Assembly: GCF_000688475.1 (NCBI RefSeq)
Contig: NZ_JIAN01000007.1
Location: 1 to 64,000 of the forward strand
Direction: 5' to 3'
Length of the DNA stretch: 64,000 nt
Origin: Cellulomonas sp. URHE0023
GTDB taxonomy: Bacteria > Actinomycetota > Actinomycetes > Actinomycetales > Cellulomonadaceae
The notes under the pieces were generated by a model that saw only the letters and a program-made list of their open reading frames with translations, had not been told where the DNA came from and made no database searches. How positions within the stretch are numbered: the stretch's first letter is position 1; the number at the start of each line of letters is the position of its first letter. This document shows, piece by piece, positions 1-14,630 of the stretch. A program made the translations under genes and the position numbers.

Positions 1-178
1 TCATATCCGGTATTAGCCACCGTTTCCCGTGGTTATCCCAGAGTGAAGGGCAGGTTGCTCACGTGTTACTCACCCGTTCGCCACTGATCAGACCAGCAAG
101 CTGGTCATCACCGTTCGACTTGCATGTGTTAAGCACGCCGCCAGCGTTCGTCCTGAGCCAGAATCAAACTCTCCGTAA
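1..178 (-). rRNA. rrs: 16S ribosomal RNA, 5' part (truncated by window edge)
   Basis: The reverse strand carries the start of 16S rRNA. The universal 5' priming region is at 161-172 (minus-strand AGAGTTTGATTC, followed by TGGCTCAGGA), then the conserved helix with GCTTAACACATGCA and the GGCGAACGGGTGAGTAACACG segment. The V1 stem with AGCTTGCT and the text CCTTCACTCTGGGATAA fit Cellulomonadaceae-like actinobacteria. The mature 5' end is placed near 178 by analogy with other actinobacteria and may be off by a few bases. The rest of the rrn operon lies outside the window. Confidence 0.95.
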
Positions 179-401
179 ATGTCAACTGGCACCCCACCAC
201 CAAAGCAGCAGGGCAACCGACAAAACGAAACGGCTCCACCGGTTCAACCCGGCAAGCCAATCAGATTCGGCTGTTCATGGCATCGCCTTCCACGGAGGTA
301 GAAGAACGACACCGATCTCAACCAAGACCCACCACCACACGCACCCCGAACCAAAGGCCCGAAACACACGAGATAGCGAGCCATATGGCATCGACTATTT
401 G

Positions 402-423
402 GCACACTGTTGAGTTCTCAAGG
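402..423 (-). promoter_or_regulatory. Conserved actinobacterial rrn leader element
   Basis: Minus-strand text CCTTGAGAACTCAACAGTGT lies about 220 bases upstream of the 16S 5' end. This motif recurs in actinobacterial rRNA leaders and spacers, where it is associated with antitermination or processing. It marks 179-430 as transcribed precursor rRNA leader. The assignment rests on motif recall. No protein-coding gene is supported between 179 and 812. Confidence 0.6.
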
Positions 424-671
424 AACAGACGCGCATCTCCTCAGGATCTTTCGACCCGTCCGAGAGGCTTTGTCGTTCTGAATCTTACATGGCTCTTCGG
501 CCGCATTCCGCCACCCTCTCGGGCAGCTCGTGCGGGCCTGGAGCCCGTCCCTCGGACGAGTTCGGGCGCGCCTAGCGCGACGAAACCGTTCGAGGGGTGG
601 CCACCCTTGGGGACCAGCCACCGTGGTTCGATCCGCGGTGTCCGTTCCTCCCTCTCGGGGCGACATCGAGA

Positions 672-701
672 ACATTACGCGCGTGTTGCGCCAGGAGGCA
701 A
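672..701 (-). promoter_or_regulatory. Candidate rrn promoter
   Basis: On the minus strand a TTGCCT hexamer (696-701) is followed 18 bases later by TAATGT (672-677), a plausible vegetative -35/-10 pair pointing into the 16S leader. A second -10-like TAAGAT lies at 482-487 but has no convincing -35. Actinobacterial rrn operons often have several promoters. No start-site data are available. Confidence 0.4.
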
Positions 702-768
702 ATCCCTGGGCGGTGACGCCGGTCACCACGGCCTCCGATCGAGGTAGACGCCCTGGTCAGATGCACAA

Positions 769-799
769 CAGGACCCCCGAGACGCGCTCGGGGGTCCTG
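769..799 (-). terminator. Rho-independent terminator after tyrS
   Basis: A perfect 13-bp stem, CAGGACCCCCGAG against CTCGGGGGTCCTG with a 5-base loop, begins 14 bases after the tyrS stop codon. Read on the minus strand it is followed by TTGTG rather than a long T run, as is common in high-GC actinobacteria. It separates the arg-tyrS transcripts from the rrn promoter region. Confidence 0.8.
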
Positions 800-812
800 T
801 CGGCGGTGCGGG

Positions 813-2075
813 TCACGCCTGGGCGTCGACCACCGCCAGCGTGCGCTTTCCGCGGCGGAGGACCGCGAAGCGGCCGTGCAGGAGGTCGTCGGCGGTCAGG
901 ACCGCGTCCTCAGTGGCGACCCGAACGTTGTTCACGGACGCTCCGCCCTCTGCGATCGCTCGTCGGGCGGCCCCCTTGCTGGTCACGACGCCCGACGCGG
1001 CAAGCAGGTCCGCCACGGAGTCGCCGGCCCTGCCCGGTGCGGACGGCAGCTCGGCGACCGCGGCGGCAAGCGTTGCGAGCGAGAGGTCCCCGAGCGAACC
1101 ACGGCCGAACAGCGCCTGGCTCGCCGCGACGACCTGGTCGGCAGCGGCAGGCCCGTGCACGAGGGCGGTCACCTCGTACGCCAGCGTTCGCTGGGCCTCC
1201 CTCGCCGCCGGCGCTGAGGCGACGGCGGCCGCCAGCTCATCGATCCGTGCACGCGACAGGAACGTGAAGACCTTGAGGTACCCGACCACGTCCGCGTCGT
1301 CGGCGTTCAACCAGAACTGGAAGAACGCGTACGGGCTCGTCATCTCCGCGTCGAGCCAGACGGTCCCCGACTCCGTCTTCCCGAACTTCGTGCCGTCGGC
1401 CTTGGTGATCAGGGGCGTCGTGAGTGCATGCGCCGACACCCCCTCGGCCTTGCGGATGAGCTCGACGCCCGACAGGAGGTTGCCCCACTGGTCGCTGCCG
1501 CCCGTCTGGAGGCTGATCCCGTGCCGGCGGTAGAGCTCCAGGAAGTCCATCCCCTGCAGGATCTGGTAGCTGAACTCGGTGAAGCTGATGCCCTGCTCGC
1601 TGTTCAGGCGTCGAGCCACGGTGTCCTTGGCCAGCATCGTGCCCAGGCGGTAGTGCTTTCCGACGTCGCGCAGGAAGTCGATCGCGGACATCGGCGCGGT
1701 CCAGTCCAGGTTGTTGACCATCGTCGCGGCGTTGGGTCCGTCGAAGCGCAGGAGCGGCTCGATCTGGCGCCGGATCCGATCGACCCACCCGGACACGACC
1801 GAGGGGTCGTTGAGGGTGCGCTCCCCCGCCATCTTCGGGTCGCCGATCAGGCCGGTCGCGCCGCCCACCAGGGCGAACGGCACGTGGCCGGCGTCCTGCA
1901 GCCGGCGCACGGTGAGGATCTGGACGAGGTTGCCGATGTGCAGGCTGGGCGCTGTGGGGTCGAACCCGCAGTACAGCGACACGGGTCCGGCGGACAGGGC
2001 GGCGCGCAGTGCATCGATGTCGGTGGCTTGGGCGATCAGCCCTCTCCACTCGAGGTCGTCGAGGACGTGGTTCAT
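813..2075 (-). CDS. tyrS: Tyrosyl-tRNA synthetase
   Basis: Charges tRNA-Tyr with tyrosine in the cytoplasm using ATP (class I synthetase). At 420 aa it has the usual bacterial length. Visible motifs are the Rossmann-fold start with CGFDPTAPSLHIGNL (HIGH-type motif) near residues 37-51, the tyrosine/tRNA-binding text FTEFSYQILQGMDF, the KMSKS-equivalent KFGKT, and a C-terminal S4-like RNA-binding domain (last ~70 residues, SKGAARRAIAEGG). The ATG has a GGAGA ribosome site 6-10 bases upstream. It is the last protein gene before the 16S gene and is followed by a strong terminator. Confidence 0.97.
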   Translation of the reverse strand: MNHVLDDLEWRGLIAQATDIDALRAALSAGPVSLYCGFDPTAPSLHIGNLVQILTVRRLQDAGHVPFALVGGATGLIGDPKMAGERTLNDPSVVSGWVDRIRRQIEPLLRFDGPNAATMVNNLDWTAPMSAIDFLRDVGKHYRLGTMLAKDTVARRLNSEQGISFTEFSYQILQGMDFLELYRRHGISLQTGGSDQWGNLLSGVELIRKAEGVSAHALTTPLITKADGTKFGKTESGTVWLDAEMTSPYAFFQFWLNADDADVVGYLKVFTFLSRARIDELAAAVASAPAAREAQRTLAYEVTALVHGPAAADQVVAASQALFGRGSLGDLSLATLAAAVAELPSAPGRAGDSVADLLAASGVVTSKGAARRAIAEGGASVNNVRVATEDAVLTADDLLHGRFAVLRRGKRTLAVVDAQA

Positions 2076-2151
2076 GTGCAGGTCTCCAGGAAAGAGGTAG
2101 GCGGGCGCAGCGCCCGGTGGACACGGCGTCAGACGGCCGACGTCGTCGCCC

Positions 2152-2859
2152 TCAGGAGGCGTCTACCGACGTCGGCGGCCGATATGCCGGCCTGTACGCG
2201 GAGACCGTGCGCTCGTCGGTGAGCCAGTAGCGCCAAGGGAACCGGTTCCCCTCGCCGCCTGCACCCGAGACCCCGACGCGCGGACCCGACTTGTGCGTAG
2301 GCAGAACCGCAACCTGGTGGCGGTGCAGGACGACATCGCCACCTGCCTCGGTCACGTCCGCACCATTGGCACGCATGTCCAGGCCGAGCGCGACCGCGAG
2401 CCGCGCCGGCCCGCGCGCGAGCTGACGCTGAGAGTCGACGACACCGACCGACTCGCGCCGCCTCCAGGCCAGGTCGACACCGTCGACGATCTCTCCCGCG
2501 CGCAGCAGCACCGCGGCAGGGCTGCCCGTGGGCTCGGCGACGATGTTCAGGCAGTGGTGCAGGCCGAGGTGCCGGTAGACGTACAGCCGTCCGGGCTCCG
2601 CGAACATCACCGCGTTGCGCGACGTACGGCCGCGGTACGCGTGCGAGCCCGGGTCCTCGGCGCCGGCGTAGGCCTCGACCTCGGTGATCCGGAGAGTGAC
2701 GTCGCCCTCCGAGGAGCGCGACGTCAGGTAGGCGCCGAGCAGGTCGCGGGCGACGGCATGGACCTCGCGGCTGAACCAGACCCGCGCCGGAACCACGAGG
2801 AACGCGCGCGGGTCGGAGGCATCCGGCGGCTCGGGGCGGCGTGCGGGCGGTGTGCTCAC
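2152..2859 (-). CDS. mpg: DNA-3-methyladenine glycosylase (Mpg/AAG family)
   Basis: Base-excision repair glycosylase removing 3-methyladenine and related alkylated purines. The 235-aa product shows the family's LGAYL start of fold, the catalytic-region text ITEVEAYAG (Glu activating water), SHAYRGRTSRNAVMF, YVYRHLGLHHCLNIV, and the late LARGPARL and GEGNRFPWRYW regions. The chosen GTG (2859) overlaps the stop of the upstream kinase-like gene, indicating coupling. A longer in-frame extension upstream is only the antisense shadow of that gene. Length matches the family (about 190-240 aa). Confidence 0.92.
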   Translation of the reverse strand: MSTPPARRPEPPDASDPRAFLVVPARVWFSREVHAVARDLLGAYLTSRSSEGDVTLRITEVEAYAGAEDPGSHAYRGRTSRNAVMFAEPGRLYVYRHLGLHHCLNIVAEPTGSPAAVLLRAGEIVDGVDLAWRRRESVGVVDSQRQLARGPARLAVALGLDMRANGADVTEAGGDVVLHRHQVAVLPTHKSGPRVGVSGAGGEGNRFPWRYWLTDERTVSAYRPAYRPPTSVDAS

Positions 2860-3455
2860 ACGCCCATCTTGCCGTACGGCGCCGGGCTGCCGCTGTCCGA
2901 GACCACCCCTCCGAAGGCGTCGAGCCGCACATCGGCGCGCTCGCGCGTGCGCTCCCTGGCGAAGTGCGCCGCCTCGTCGGTCATCCAGGTCAGCCAGTGC
3001 TCCCGGGCGTCGGCGCCGTCCCGGGCGAGCCCGCGTTCGAGCCGCAGGTCCGCGGGGGCCTCGACCCAGACGCGCAGCACGGCGATCGCGTCGGCGGCCC
3101 GGCGGGCCGAGCCGCACCCCTCCAGGACGAGCACCTCCGGGACCTGGACGTCGACCCACTCGGCGAAGGCACCGGTAGGCCAGTCGTATCGCTGGTACCG
3201 CCCCGGGCGGCCGCGTCGCAACGGCTCGAGGACCTGGGCGGACAGGCGCGGCCACAAAGAGCCCTCCAGCCCCGACCAGCCCGCGTAGAGATCGTCGAGG
3301 TGCACGACCTCTGCCGTCGCACCCAGTGCTGCGGCATCGCGGGCCACGACGTCGGCGGTGGTCGTCTTGCCCGAGCCGGCCGGACCATCGATCACCACGA
3401 GCCGGACCGGGCCCAGACGTGGGGACGCAGCAAGCGCGCGCGACGCGATGCTCAC
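2856..3455 (-). CDS. P-loop kinase, uridine kinase-like
   Basis: A protein of about 199 aa with a Walker A motif GPAGSGKTT near residues 25-33 and the HLDDLYAGW segment (kinase DD motif), resembling the small uridine kinase-like or (d)CMP-kinase-like proteins annotated in actinobacteria. The late text TWMTDEAAHFARERTRERAD is probably the lid region. Substrate cannot be read from sequence. The GTG at 3455 lies 7 bases after the argH stop; an ATG at 3500 would overlap argH by 38 bases and looks less likely. Its end overlaps mpg. Confidence 0.75.
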   Translation of the reverse strand: MSIASRALAASPRLGPVRLVVIDGPAGSGKTTTADVVARDAAALGATAEVVHLDDLYAGWSGLEGSLWPRLSAQVLEPLRRGRPGRYQRYDWPTGAFAEWVDVQVPEVLVLEGCGSARRAADAIAVLRVWVEAPADLRLERGLARDGADAREHWLTWMTDEAAHFARERTRERADVRLDAFGGVVSDSGSPAPYGKMGV

Positions 3456-3462
3456 CGGCTGG

Positions 3463-6145
<2,683 letters not shown>

Positions 6146-6179
6146 GGAAGGTCTCTCTTCTTGGTGAAGTGGTCGAAGG

Positions 6180-8930
<2,751 letters not shown>

Positions 8931-8931
<1 letters not shown>

Positions 8932-9905
8932 CAGTGGACTTCCTGGTCGGGCCGGGACACGACGGGGATCGGCGCCGTGAACGGCGCGTCCACCGGCTCC
9001 TCGTCGGGCAGCACCATGGTGCCGATGCCGTCGGAGGTGAAGATCTCGACGAGGATCGAGTGAGGTTCGCGGCCGTCGATGACGTGCGCGCGGCCGACTC
9101 CGCCCTCGACGGCCCGCCAGCAGGCCTCCATCTTGGGCCGCATGCCGGCATCGAGGGTCGGCAGGATCGTCGCGAGCTCGGCAGCGCGAAGACGCCGGAC
9201 GAGCGAGTCCCTGTCGGGCCAGCTCGTGTAGAGACCCTCGACGTCCGTCAGGACGATGAGCTTGCGTGCGCCGAGCGCGACCGCGAGCGCCGCGGCGGCG
9301 GTGTCTGCGTTGACGTTCAGGACCTGCGTGGGGTCGTCGAGGTCGGGTGCGACGGTGGACACCACCGGGATGCGGCCGGCGTCGAGCAGGTCGAGGACCG
9401 CTCCGGGGTTGACCTGCACCACGTCGCCCACCAGGCCCACGTCGATGCTCTCGCCGTCCACGACCACCGAGCGCCGACGTGCCTGGAACAGCCCGCCGTC
9501 CTCGCCCGACAGTCCTACCGCGTGCGGGCCGTGCGCGTTGAGCAGCCCCACGAGCTCGCGGGAGACCTGCCCCGTGAGCACCATGCGCACGACGTCCATG
9601 GCCTCGGGTGTGGTGACGCGCAGACCGCCACGGAACTCCGACTCGATGCCGAGCCGGTCGAGCATCGAGTTGATCTGCGGGCCCCCGCCGTGCACCACGA
9701 CCGGGCGCAGGCCGACCTGGCGCAGGAACACCATGTCCTGCGCGAACGCGCGTTTCAGGTCCTCGTCGATCATGGCGTTGCCGCCGTACTTGACGACGAC
9801 CAGCGCACCGGCGAACTTCTGCAACCACGGCAGCGCCTCGATCAGCACCTCCGCCTTCTGCTCGGCGCGCAGGTCGGTGCGGGTGTTGAAGACGAACTCG
9901 CTCAT
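8931..9905 (-). CDS. argB: Acetylglutamate kinase
   Basis: Phosphorylates N-acetylglutamate, usually the arginine-feedback-sensitive step. The 324-aa product has VVKYGGNAM (glycine-rich ATP/phosphate loop), [10 protein letters not shown], the NAG-binding FRGGLRVTT and the nucleotide-binding [12 protein letters not shown]. The N-terminal helix preceding the kinase core ([17 protein letters not shown]) is the type found in arginine-sensitive hexameric NAGKs, so feedback inhibition is inferred. An ATGA overlap joins it to argJ. The C-terminal ~35 residues after EIFTSDG are a variable tail. Confidence 0.95.
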
Positions 9906-11116
9906 GTCGAGTACGCGCTGTTCTCGAGGACGTAGTCGTGCGTGAGGTCGTTGGTCCACACGGTGACCACCTCGGAGCCCGCGTGCAGGTCGATCAGCAC
10001 GTGCACCTCGCGGCTGGCTGCGAGGTCGACGTCGGTCCGCGGCTGGTAGGCGCCGCCCGACTTGCAGACCTGGACGCCGTTGATGGTGACGTCCAGCTGG
10101 TCCGGGTCGTAGGGCGCGACGCTCTCCGGGACGGTCCCGACCTGCGCGAGCACGCGACCCCAGTTCGGGTCGTTGCCGAACATGGCCGCCTTGAACAGGT
10201 TGGACCGCGCCACCGCGCGCGCCACGGCCAGTCCCGCTGCCTCGGTCGACGCATTCATGACCGTGACGGCGATGTCGTGGCTCGCGCCCTCGGCGTCCGC
10301 GATCAGCGCGCGCGAGAGCTGCGCGCAGACCTGCGTCAACGCCGCCGTGAAGCCGGCCGGGTCGGGCACCGCACGGCTCGCACCCGACACGAGCAGCGTC
10401 ACCGTGTCCGACGTGGACATGCAGCCGTCGGAGTCGATCCGGTCGAAGGTCTGGCTCACGGCGGACCGCAGCGCGGCCTGGGCCGTCTCCACGTCGATGA
10501 CGGCATCGGTGGTGATCACGCACAGCATCGTCGCGAGGCCCGGTGCCAGCATGCCCGCCCCCTTGGCCATGCCTCCCACGGTCCACTCGCCCTGGTCGCC
10601 CGGGACGGTGAGATGAGCGGTCTTGGGGACCGTGTCGGTCGTCATGATCGCGACCGCCGCGTCGTACCCGCCCGTCCGGGACAGCGCCGAGACGGCCACG
10701 TCGACCCCGGCGAGCACCTTGCCGATCGGCAGCGGCTCGCCGATCAGGCCTGTCGAGCACACCACGACGTCGCCGGGCGAGAGCTCGAGGACCGCACCCA
10801 CCTTCTCGGCCGTCCGGTGCACGTCGAGGAACCCGTCCGGTCCGGTGCACACGTTGGCACCGCCCGAGTTGAGCACGACCGCGCTGACCACGCCGTCGGC
10901 TACCGCCTGGCGCGACCAGACGACCGGTGCACCCACGACCCGGTTCGTGGTGAAGACCGCGGCGGCGACCTGCGAGGGGCCTTCGTTGACGACGAGTGCA
11001 AGGTCGGGACGCCCCGACGACTTCAGGCCTGCGGTGATGCCGGAGGCCCGGAAGCCGGCCGCGGCGGTGACGCCCGGGGACCGCTCAGCGAGCCCGTCGA
11101 GGGTCTCGATCGTCAT
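9902..11116 (-). CDS. argJ: Bifunctional ornithine acetyltransferase / N-acetylglutamate synthase
   Basis: Recycles the acetyl group from N-acetylornithine to glutamate, making the pathway cyclic. The 404-aa proprotein contains the self-cleavage site in [14 protein letters not shown]: cleavage before the Thr of ATML gives alpha and beta chains and frees the nucleophile. The C-terminus ENSAYST matches the family end. Whether it is mono- or bifunctional cannot be told from sequence. An ATGA junction overlaps argC. Confidence 0.95.
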   Translation of the reverse strand: MTIETLDGLAERSPGVTAAAGFRASGITAGLKSSGRPDLALVVNEGPSQVAAAVFTTNRVVGAPVVWSRQAVADGVVSAVVLNSGGANVCTGPDGFLDVHRTAEKVGAVLELSPGDVVVCSTGLIGEPLPIGKVLAGVDVAVSALSRTGGYDAAVAIMTTDTVPKTAHLTVPGDQGEWTVGGMAKGAGMLAPGLATMLCVITTDAVIDVETAQAALRSAVSQTFDRIDSDGCMSTSDTVTLLVSGASRAVPDPAGFTAALTQVCAQLSRALIADAEGASHDIAVTVMNASTEAAGLAVARAVARSNLFKAAMFGNDPNWGRVLAQVGTVPESVAPYDPDQLDVTINGVQVCKSGGAYQPRTDVDLAASREVHVLIDLHAGSEVVTVWTNDLTHDYVLENSAYST

Positions 11117-12177
11117 GGTGCTACTCCGTCCAGAGGAAGTCCGAGGGTCTCAGGGAGTCCCAGTGCGAGGTTGAGCGACTGCAGGGCGCCCCCGGCGGTG
11201 CCCTTGACCAGGTTGTCGATCGCGGTGACCGTCACGACTCTGCCGACGCGCTCGTCGACCGCCACCTGCACGAGCGCGGTGTTGGCGCCGAGCGTCGCGG
11301 CGGTGGTCGGCCACTGGCCCTCGGGAAGCAGGTGCACGAACGGCTCGTCGGCGTAGGTCCGCTCCCAGGCCTCGCGGACCGTGGAGGGATCCGTGCCCGG
11401 GACGAGCCTCGCCGTGGCGGTCGCGAGGATGCCGCGGGACATCGGGACGAGCGTCGGGGTGAACGAGATGGTCACGTCGGACGCGCCCGCGGACCGCAGG
11501 TTCTGCCCGATCTCCGGGATGTGCCGGTGCGTACCGCCGACCGCGTACGGCTGGGCCGAGCCGAGCGCCTCGCTCGCGAGCAGGTGAGTCTTGAGGGACT
11601 TGCCGGCGCCGGAGTAGCCGTTGGCCAGGACCGCGACGAGGTCGGTCGGCTCGATCAGTCCTGCCGCGACTCCGGGTTGCAGGCCCAGCGAGACCGCGGT
11701 GACGTTGCATCCCGGGACCGCGATCCGGGTGGCGCCTGCGAGTACCGCACGCTGCGCCGACGCCGTCTGCTCGCCCGCGTGCAGCAGCTCGGGCAGTCCG
11801 TACGGCCAGGTCCCGGCGTGCGGGCTGCCGTAGTAGGTCTCCCAGTCGGCGGCGTCCGTGAGCCGGTGGTCGGCGCCGAGGTCGACGACGATCGCACGGT
11901 CGCCCCGGGCAGCCAGCTCGGCGGCGACCGCGCCACTTGCTCCGTGCGGGAGCGCGAGGACGACGACGTCGTGACCTGCGAGTGAGTCGACGCCCGTGGC
12001 CTCGAGCCTGCGGTCGGCGAGAGAGCGCAGGTGCGGCTGGTGCGCGCCGAGAAGTGTGCCTGCGTTGGAGTGCGCCGTGAGCGTGCCGATCCTCGCCTCA
12101 GGATGGGCAAGGAGCACCCGCAGCATCTCCCCGCCGGCGTAGCCGCTTGCGCCGGCGACCGCGACCGTGAACGTCAT
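11113..12177 (-). CDS. argC: N-acetyl-gamma-glutamyl-phosphate reductase
   Basis: NADPH-dependent reduction of N-acetylglutamyl phosphate to the semialdehyde. The 354-aa product opens with the Rossmann motif [13 protein letters not shown] and has the catalytic cysteine in [14 protein letters not shown], then GYSGAGKS. It is first in the operon. No Shine-Dalgarno sequence precedes the ATG at 12177; alternative in-frame ATGs lie at 12183 and 12189, so a leaderless or near-leaderless mRNA is possible. The start is therefore uncertain by up to four codons. Confidence 0.94.
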   Translation of the reverse strand: MTFTVAVAGASGYAGGEMLRVLLAHPEARIGTLTAHSNAGTLLGAHQPHLRSLADRRLEATGVDSLAGHDVVVLALPHGASGAVAAELAARGDRAIVVDLGADHRLTDAADWETYYGSPHAGTWPYGLPELLHAGEQTASAQRAVLAGATRIAVPGCNVTAVSLGLQPGVAAGLIEPTDLVAVLANGYSGAGKSLKTHLLASEALGSAQPYAVGGTHRHIPEIGQNLRSAGASDVTISFTPTLVPMSRGILATATARLVPGTDPSTVREAWERTYADEPFVHLLPEGQWPTTAATLGANTALVQVAVDERVGRVVTVTAIDNLVKGTAGGALQSLNLALGLPETLGLPLDGVAP

Positions 12178-12215
12178 ATGCATGAACATACACGGCGATG
12201 CACGAAGATACGAAG
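12176..12215 (-). promoter_or_regulatory. Candidate ArgR operator (ARG boxes) at argC
   Basis: An unusually AT-rich stretch covers the argC start region. It holds TATGCATGAACATA and, a dozen bases further, GATGCACGAAGATA, resembling imperfect ARG-box half sites of the TGCAT type spaced for tandem boxes. It sits between divergent argC and the quinone oxidoreductase gene, the expected position for ArgR control. The call depends on position and weak motif similarity. Confidence 0.45.
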
Positions 12216-12256
12216 CCTTTCGGGAAGAACGCGCGAGCCAGTCGCGTTGCCCTCAC

Positions 12257-13243
12257 GTGCGCGCAATCCAAGCGTCCGCCGCGGGCGGACCCGACGTCCT
12301 CACGCTCGTCGACCTCCCCGATCCCACGCCCGGACCCGACGAGGTCCTGGTCCGGGTCGCGGCAGCGGGCATCAACTACATCGACACCTATCGCCGTCGC
12401 GGCCTGTACTACTCGGTGTCGTTCCCGCACGTCGTCGGGTCCGAGGGCGCGGGCGAGGTCGTGGCCGTCGGTCCCGACGTCACCGAGGTCGCCGTCGGTG
12501 ACCATGTCGCCTGGTCGTCCGCGCCCGGGTCGTATGCGGAGCTCGTCCTCGTCCGCGAGTCGCAGGTGCTGCCCGTACCGGTCGGGGTCGACCTGCACGT
12601 CGCCGCCGCGCTCCCTCTCCAGGGCATGACCGCGCACTACCTGGTTACCTCGGTGTTCGCCGTGGCGCCGGGCCACGACGTGCTGATCCACGCAGCCGCA
12701 GGCGGAGTCGGTCTGCTCCTGACCCAGCTTGCCGTGTCGCGGGGAGCCCGCGTCATCGCCACCGTGGGAACGGCTGACAAGGAGCGACTCGCCCGAGAGG
12801 CAGGTGCAGCGGAGGTCATCCGGTACCGCGAGCTGGACGACCTGACGCGTGACCTGCCGGCATCGGTCAGGGCACTCACCGACGGGCAAGGCGTGCACGT
12901 CGTCTACGACTCCGTCGGCAAGGACACCTTCGAGGCATCTCTCGCGTCGCTACGCCGCCGCGGGACCATGGTCCTGTTCGGCTCGTCGTCGGGAGCAGCC
13001 CCGCAGCTCGACCCGCAGCGGCTGAACAACCTCGGCTCCCTGTTCCTGACGAGACCCACCCTCGGCGACTACACGGCGACGCGCGACGAGCTGCTGTGGA
13101 GGTCCCGCGAGCTGTTCGACGCCGTCCTCACCGGCTCGCTGGACGTGCGGATCGGCGGGACGTTCCCCCTGGCCGAGGCGGCCGACGCCCACCGCGCGCT
13201 CGAGTCGCGCTCCACGACCGGAAAGGTCCTGCTGCTCCCATGA
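12257..13243 (+). CDS. Quinone oxidoreductase, zinc-independent MDR family
   Basis: NADPH-dependent quinone reductase of the medium-chain dehydrogenase/reductase superfamily (QOR-like). The 328-aa product shows GINYIDTYRRRGLYY (no zinc ligands at that position), GSEGAGEV, the nucleotide-binding AAAGGVGLLLTQLA near residue 140, and the quinone-pocket text VYDSVGKDTF. The GTG at 12257 gives the expected N-terminus. The frame stays open up to an ATG at 12167 that would overlap the arg operator and argC, which is unlikely. Its end overlaps the next gene (ATGA). Confidence 0.9.
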   Translation: MRAIQASAAGGPDVLTLVDLPDPTPGPDEVLVRVAAAGINYIDTYRRRGLYYSVSFPHVVGSEGAGEVVAVGPDVTEVAVGDHVAWSSAPGSYAELVLVRESQVLPVPVGVDLHVAAALPLQGMTAHYLVTSVFAVAPGHDVLIHAAAGGVGLLLTQLAVSRGARVIATVGTADKERLAREAGAAEVIRYRELDDLTRDLPASVRALTDGQGVHVVYDSVGKDTFEASLASLRRRGTMVLFGSSSGAAPQLDPQRLNNLGSLFLTRPTLGDYTATRDELLWRSRELFDAVLTGSLDVRIGGTFPLAEAADAHRALESRSTTGKVLLLP

Positions 13244-13977
13244 CGACCTCAGCCCCAGACCAGGCCCGCACGCTCACCGTCGAGATCTGGTCCGACATCG
13301 CCTGCCCGTGGTGCTACATCGGCAAGAAGCGCTTCGAGACCGCGCTCGCCGACTTCCCGTTCCGGGACCACGTGGAGGTGAGGTGGCGCTCGTACGAGCT
13401 GTCGCCGACCACCCCTGCCGGACCCGGTCGGCCCGAGATCGACGCCCTGAGCGAGATGAAGGGCATCCCACGCTCGCAGGCCGAGCGCATGTTCGCCCAG
13501 GTCACGGCCGTCGCCGCGGGCGAGGGCCTCACCTACGACTTCGAGAGGACCCTGGCAGTCAACACGTTCGACGGGCACCGGCTGGTGCACCTGGCGGCGT
13601 CGGCGGGCCTGGCCGACGCCGTTCTCGAGGCGCTGTACTCGGCGCACTTCGAGCAGGGTGCGGATCTCGGTGAGGACGAGACCCTCGTGCGCGTCGTGGC
13701 CGACGCCGGCCTCGACGCGAACGAGGCACGCGCCGTGCTCGCCGGGAACGACCATGCGGACGCCGTCCGCCACGACGAGGCCGAGGCCCGCGCCATCGGC
13801 GTCACAGGTGTGCCGTTCTTCGTCGTCGACCGCCGGCTAGGCGTCTCGGGCGCGCAGCCGGCGGACGTGTTCACGCAGCTGCTCGCGGAGGGCTGGAAGG
13901 CTGCGAACCCGCTGGCCACGCTGGTCGGCGCCGACCCGTCCGCCCAAGCCTGCCTGGACGACACCTGCGCGATCTGA
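13240..13977 (+). CDS. DsbA-family (FrnE-like) oxidoreductase
   Basis: Cytoplasmic thioredoxin-fold protein of the FrnE/2-hydroxychromene-2-carboxylate isomerase-like branch of DsbA. The 245-aa product has the redox motif CPWC in WSDIACPWCYIGKKRF near residue 25, and the cis-Pro region GVTGVPFFVVDRRLGVSGAQ characteristic of the family. The C-terminus contains two further cysteines (QACLDDTC), which could form a second redox pair. There is no signal peptide. It is translationally coupled to the upstream oxidoreductase. Confidence 0.9.
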   Translation: MTTSAPDQARTLTVEIWSDIACPWCYIGKKRFETALADFPFRDHVEVRWRSYELSPTTPAGPGRPEIDALSEMKGIPRSQAERMFAQVTAVAAGEGLTYDFERTLAVNTFDGHRLVHLAASAGLADAVLEALYSAHFEQGADLGEDETLVRVVADAGLDANEARAVLAGNDHADAVRHDEAEARAIGVTGVPFFVVDRRLGVSGAQPADVFTQLLAEGWKAANPLATLVGADPSAQACLDDTCAI

Positions 13978-14010
13978 GCGGGTGTCGGACGGCCGCGCCA
14001 TGATCAGGAC

Positions 14011-14583
14011 ATGACGACCGTCCTGCTCCTGCACCATGCCCAGGGCCTGACACCTGGCGTCGTCGCGTTCGCTGACGCTCTGCGTGAGGCCGGGCACACC
14101 GTCCACACCCCCGACGTCTACGACGGGCGCACCTTCGACGACCTCGACTCCGGCATCGCGTACGCGGGCGAGGTCGGCTTCGATGCCGTGATGCAGCGCG
14201 GCGTCCGAGCAGCCGAGGGTCTCCCTGCCAAGACCGTCTACGTCGGTCTCTCACTCGGCGTGATGGCTGCCCAGCAGCTCGCGCAGACCCGACCCGGCTG
14301 CGCCGGAGCCGTCTTCGTCGGGTCGTGCCTGCCGGTGTCCGAGTTCGGCGGCTGGCCCGATGGGGTGCCCGTGCAGGTGCACGGCAAGGACGCCGACCCG
14401 ATCTTCGTCGACGAGGGCGACCTCGACGCAGCCCGCGTCCTGGTCGCGTCGGTGGAGGATGCCGAGCTGTTCCTCTACCCCGGCGACGAGCATCTGTTCC
14501 TCGACAGCAGCCTGCCGGACTATGACGCTGCGGCGACGGCCGAGCTGACGGCTCGAGTCCTCAGCTTCCTGGCGAGCCCCTAG
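14011..14583 (+). CDS. Dienelactone hydrolase-family alpha/beta hydrolase
   Basis: A 190-aa small alpha/beta hydrolase. It begins with the strand/loop TVLLLHHAQGLTPGV and has a nucleophile elbow GLSLG (Ser; classic dienelactone hydrolases use Cys), an acid in KDADPIF and a terminal His in YPGDEHLFLD. The pattern GDEHLF is typical of this family. Substrate unknown. An AGGA lies 5 bases before the ATG. It ends before a terminator shared with the convergent nuclease gene. Confidence 0.85.
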   Translation: MTTVLLLHHAQGLTPGVVAFADALREAGHTVHTPDVYDGRTFDDLDSGIAYAGEVGFDAVMQRGVRAAEGLPAKTVYVGLSLGVMAAQQLAQTRPGCAGAVFVGSCLPVSEFGGWPDGVPVQVHGKDADPIFVDEGDLDAARVLVASVEDAELFLYPGDEHLFLDSSLPDYDAAATAELTARVLSFLASP

Positions 14584-14596
14584 ACGTCCGCAGGGA

Positions 14597-14614
14597 GGAG
14601 GCCCAAGGGCCTCC
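14597..14614. terminator. Bidirectional hairpin between convergent genes
   Basis: A perfect 8-bp stem, GGAGGCCC, AA loop, GGGCCTCC, lies 13 bases after the plus-strand hydrolase stop and 16 bases after the minus-strand nuclease stop. Position and symmetry suggest it ends transcription from both sides. There is no clear T run. Confidence 0.65.
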
Positions 14615-14630
14615 CCCCTACGTGATGACG

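Noticed and set aside
63..767. Several short open frames on both strands
   Set aside because: They overlap 16S rRNA, its leader and promoter region; no ribosome sites or homology.
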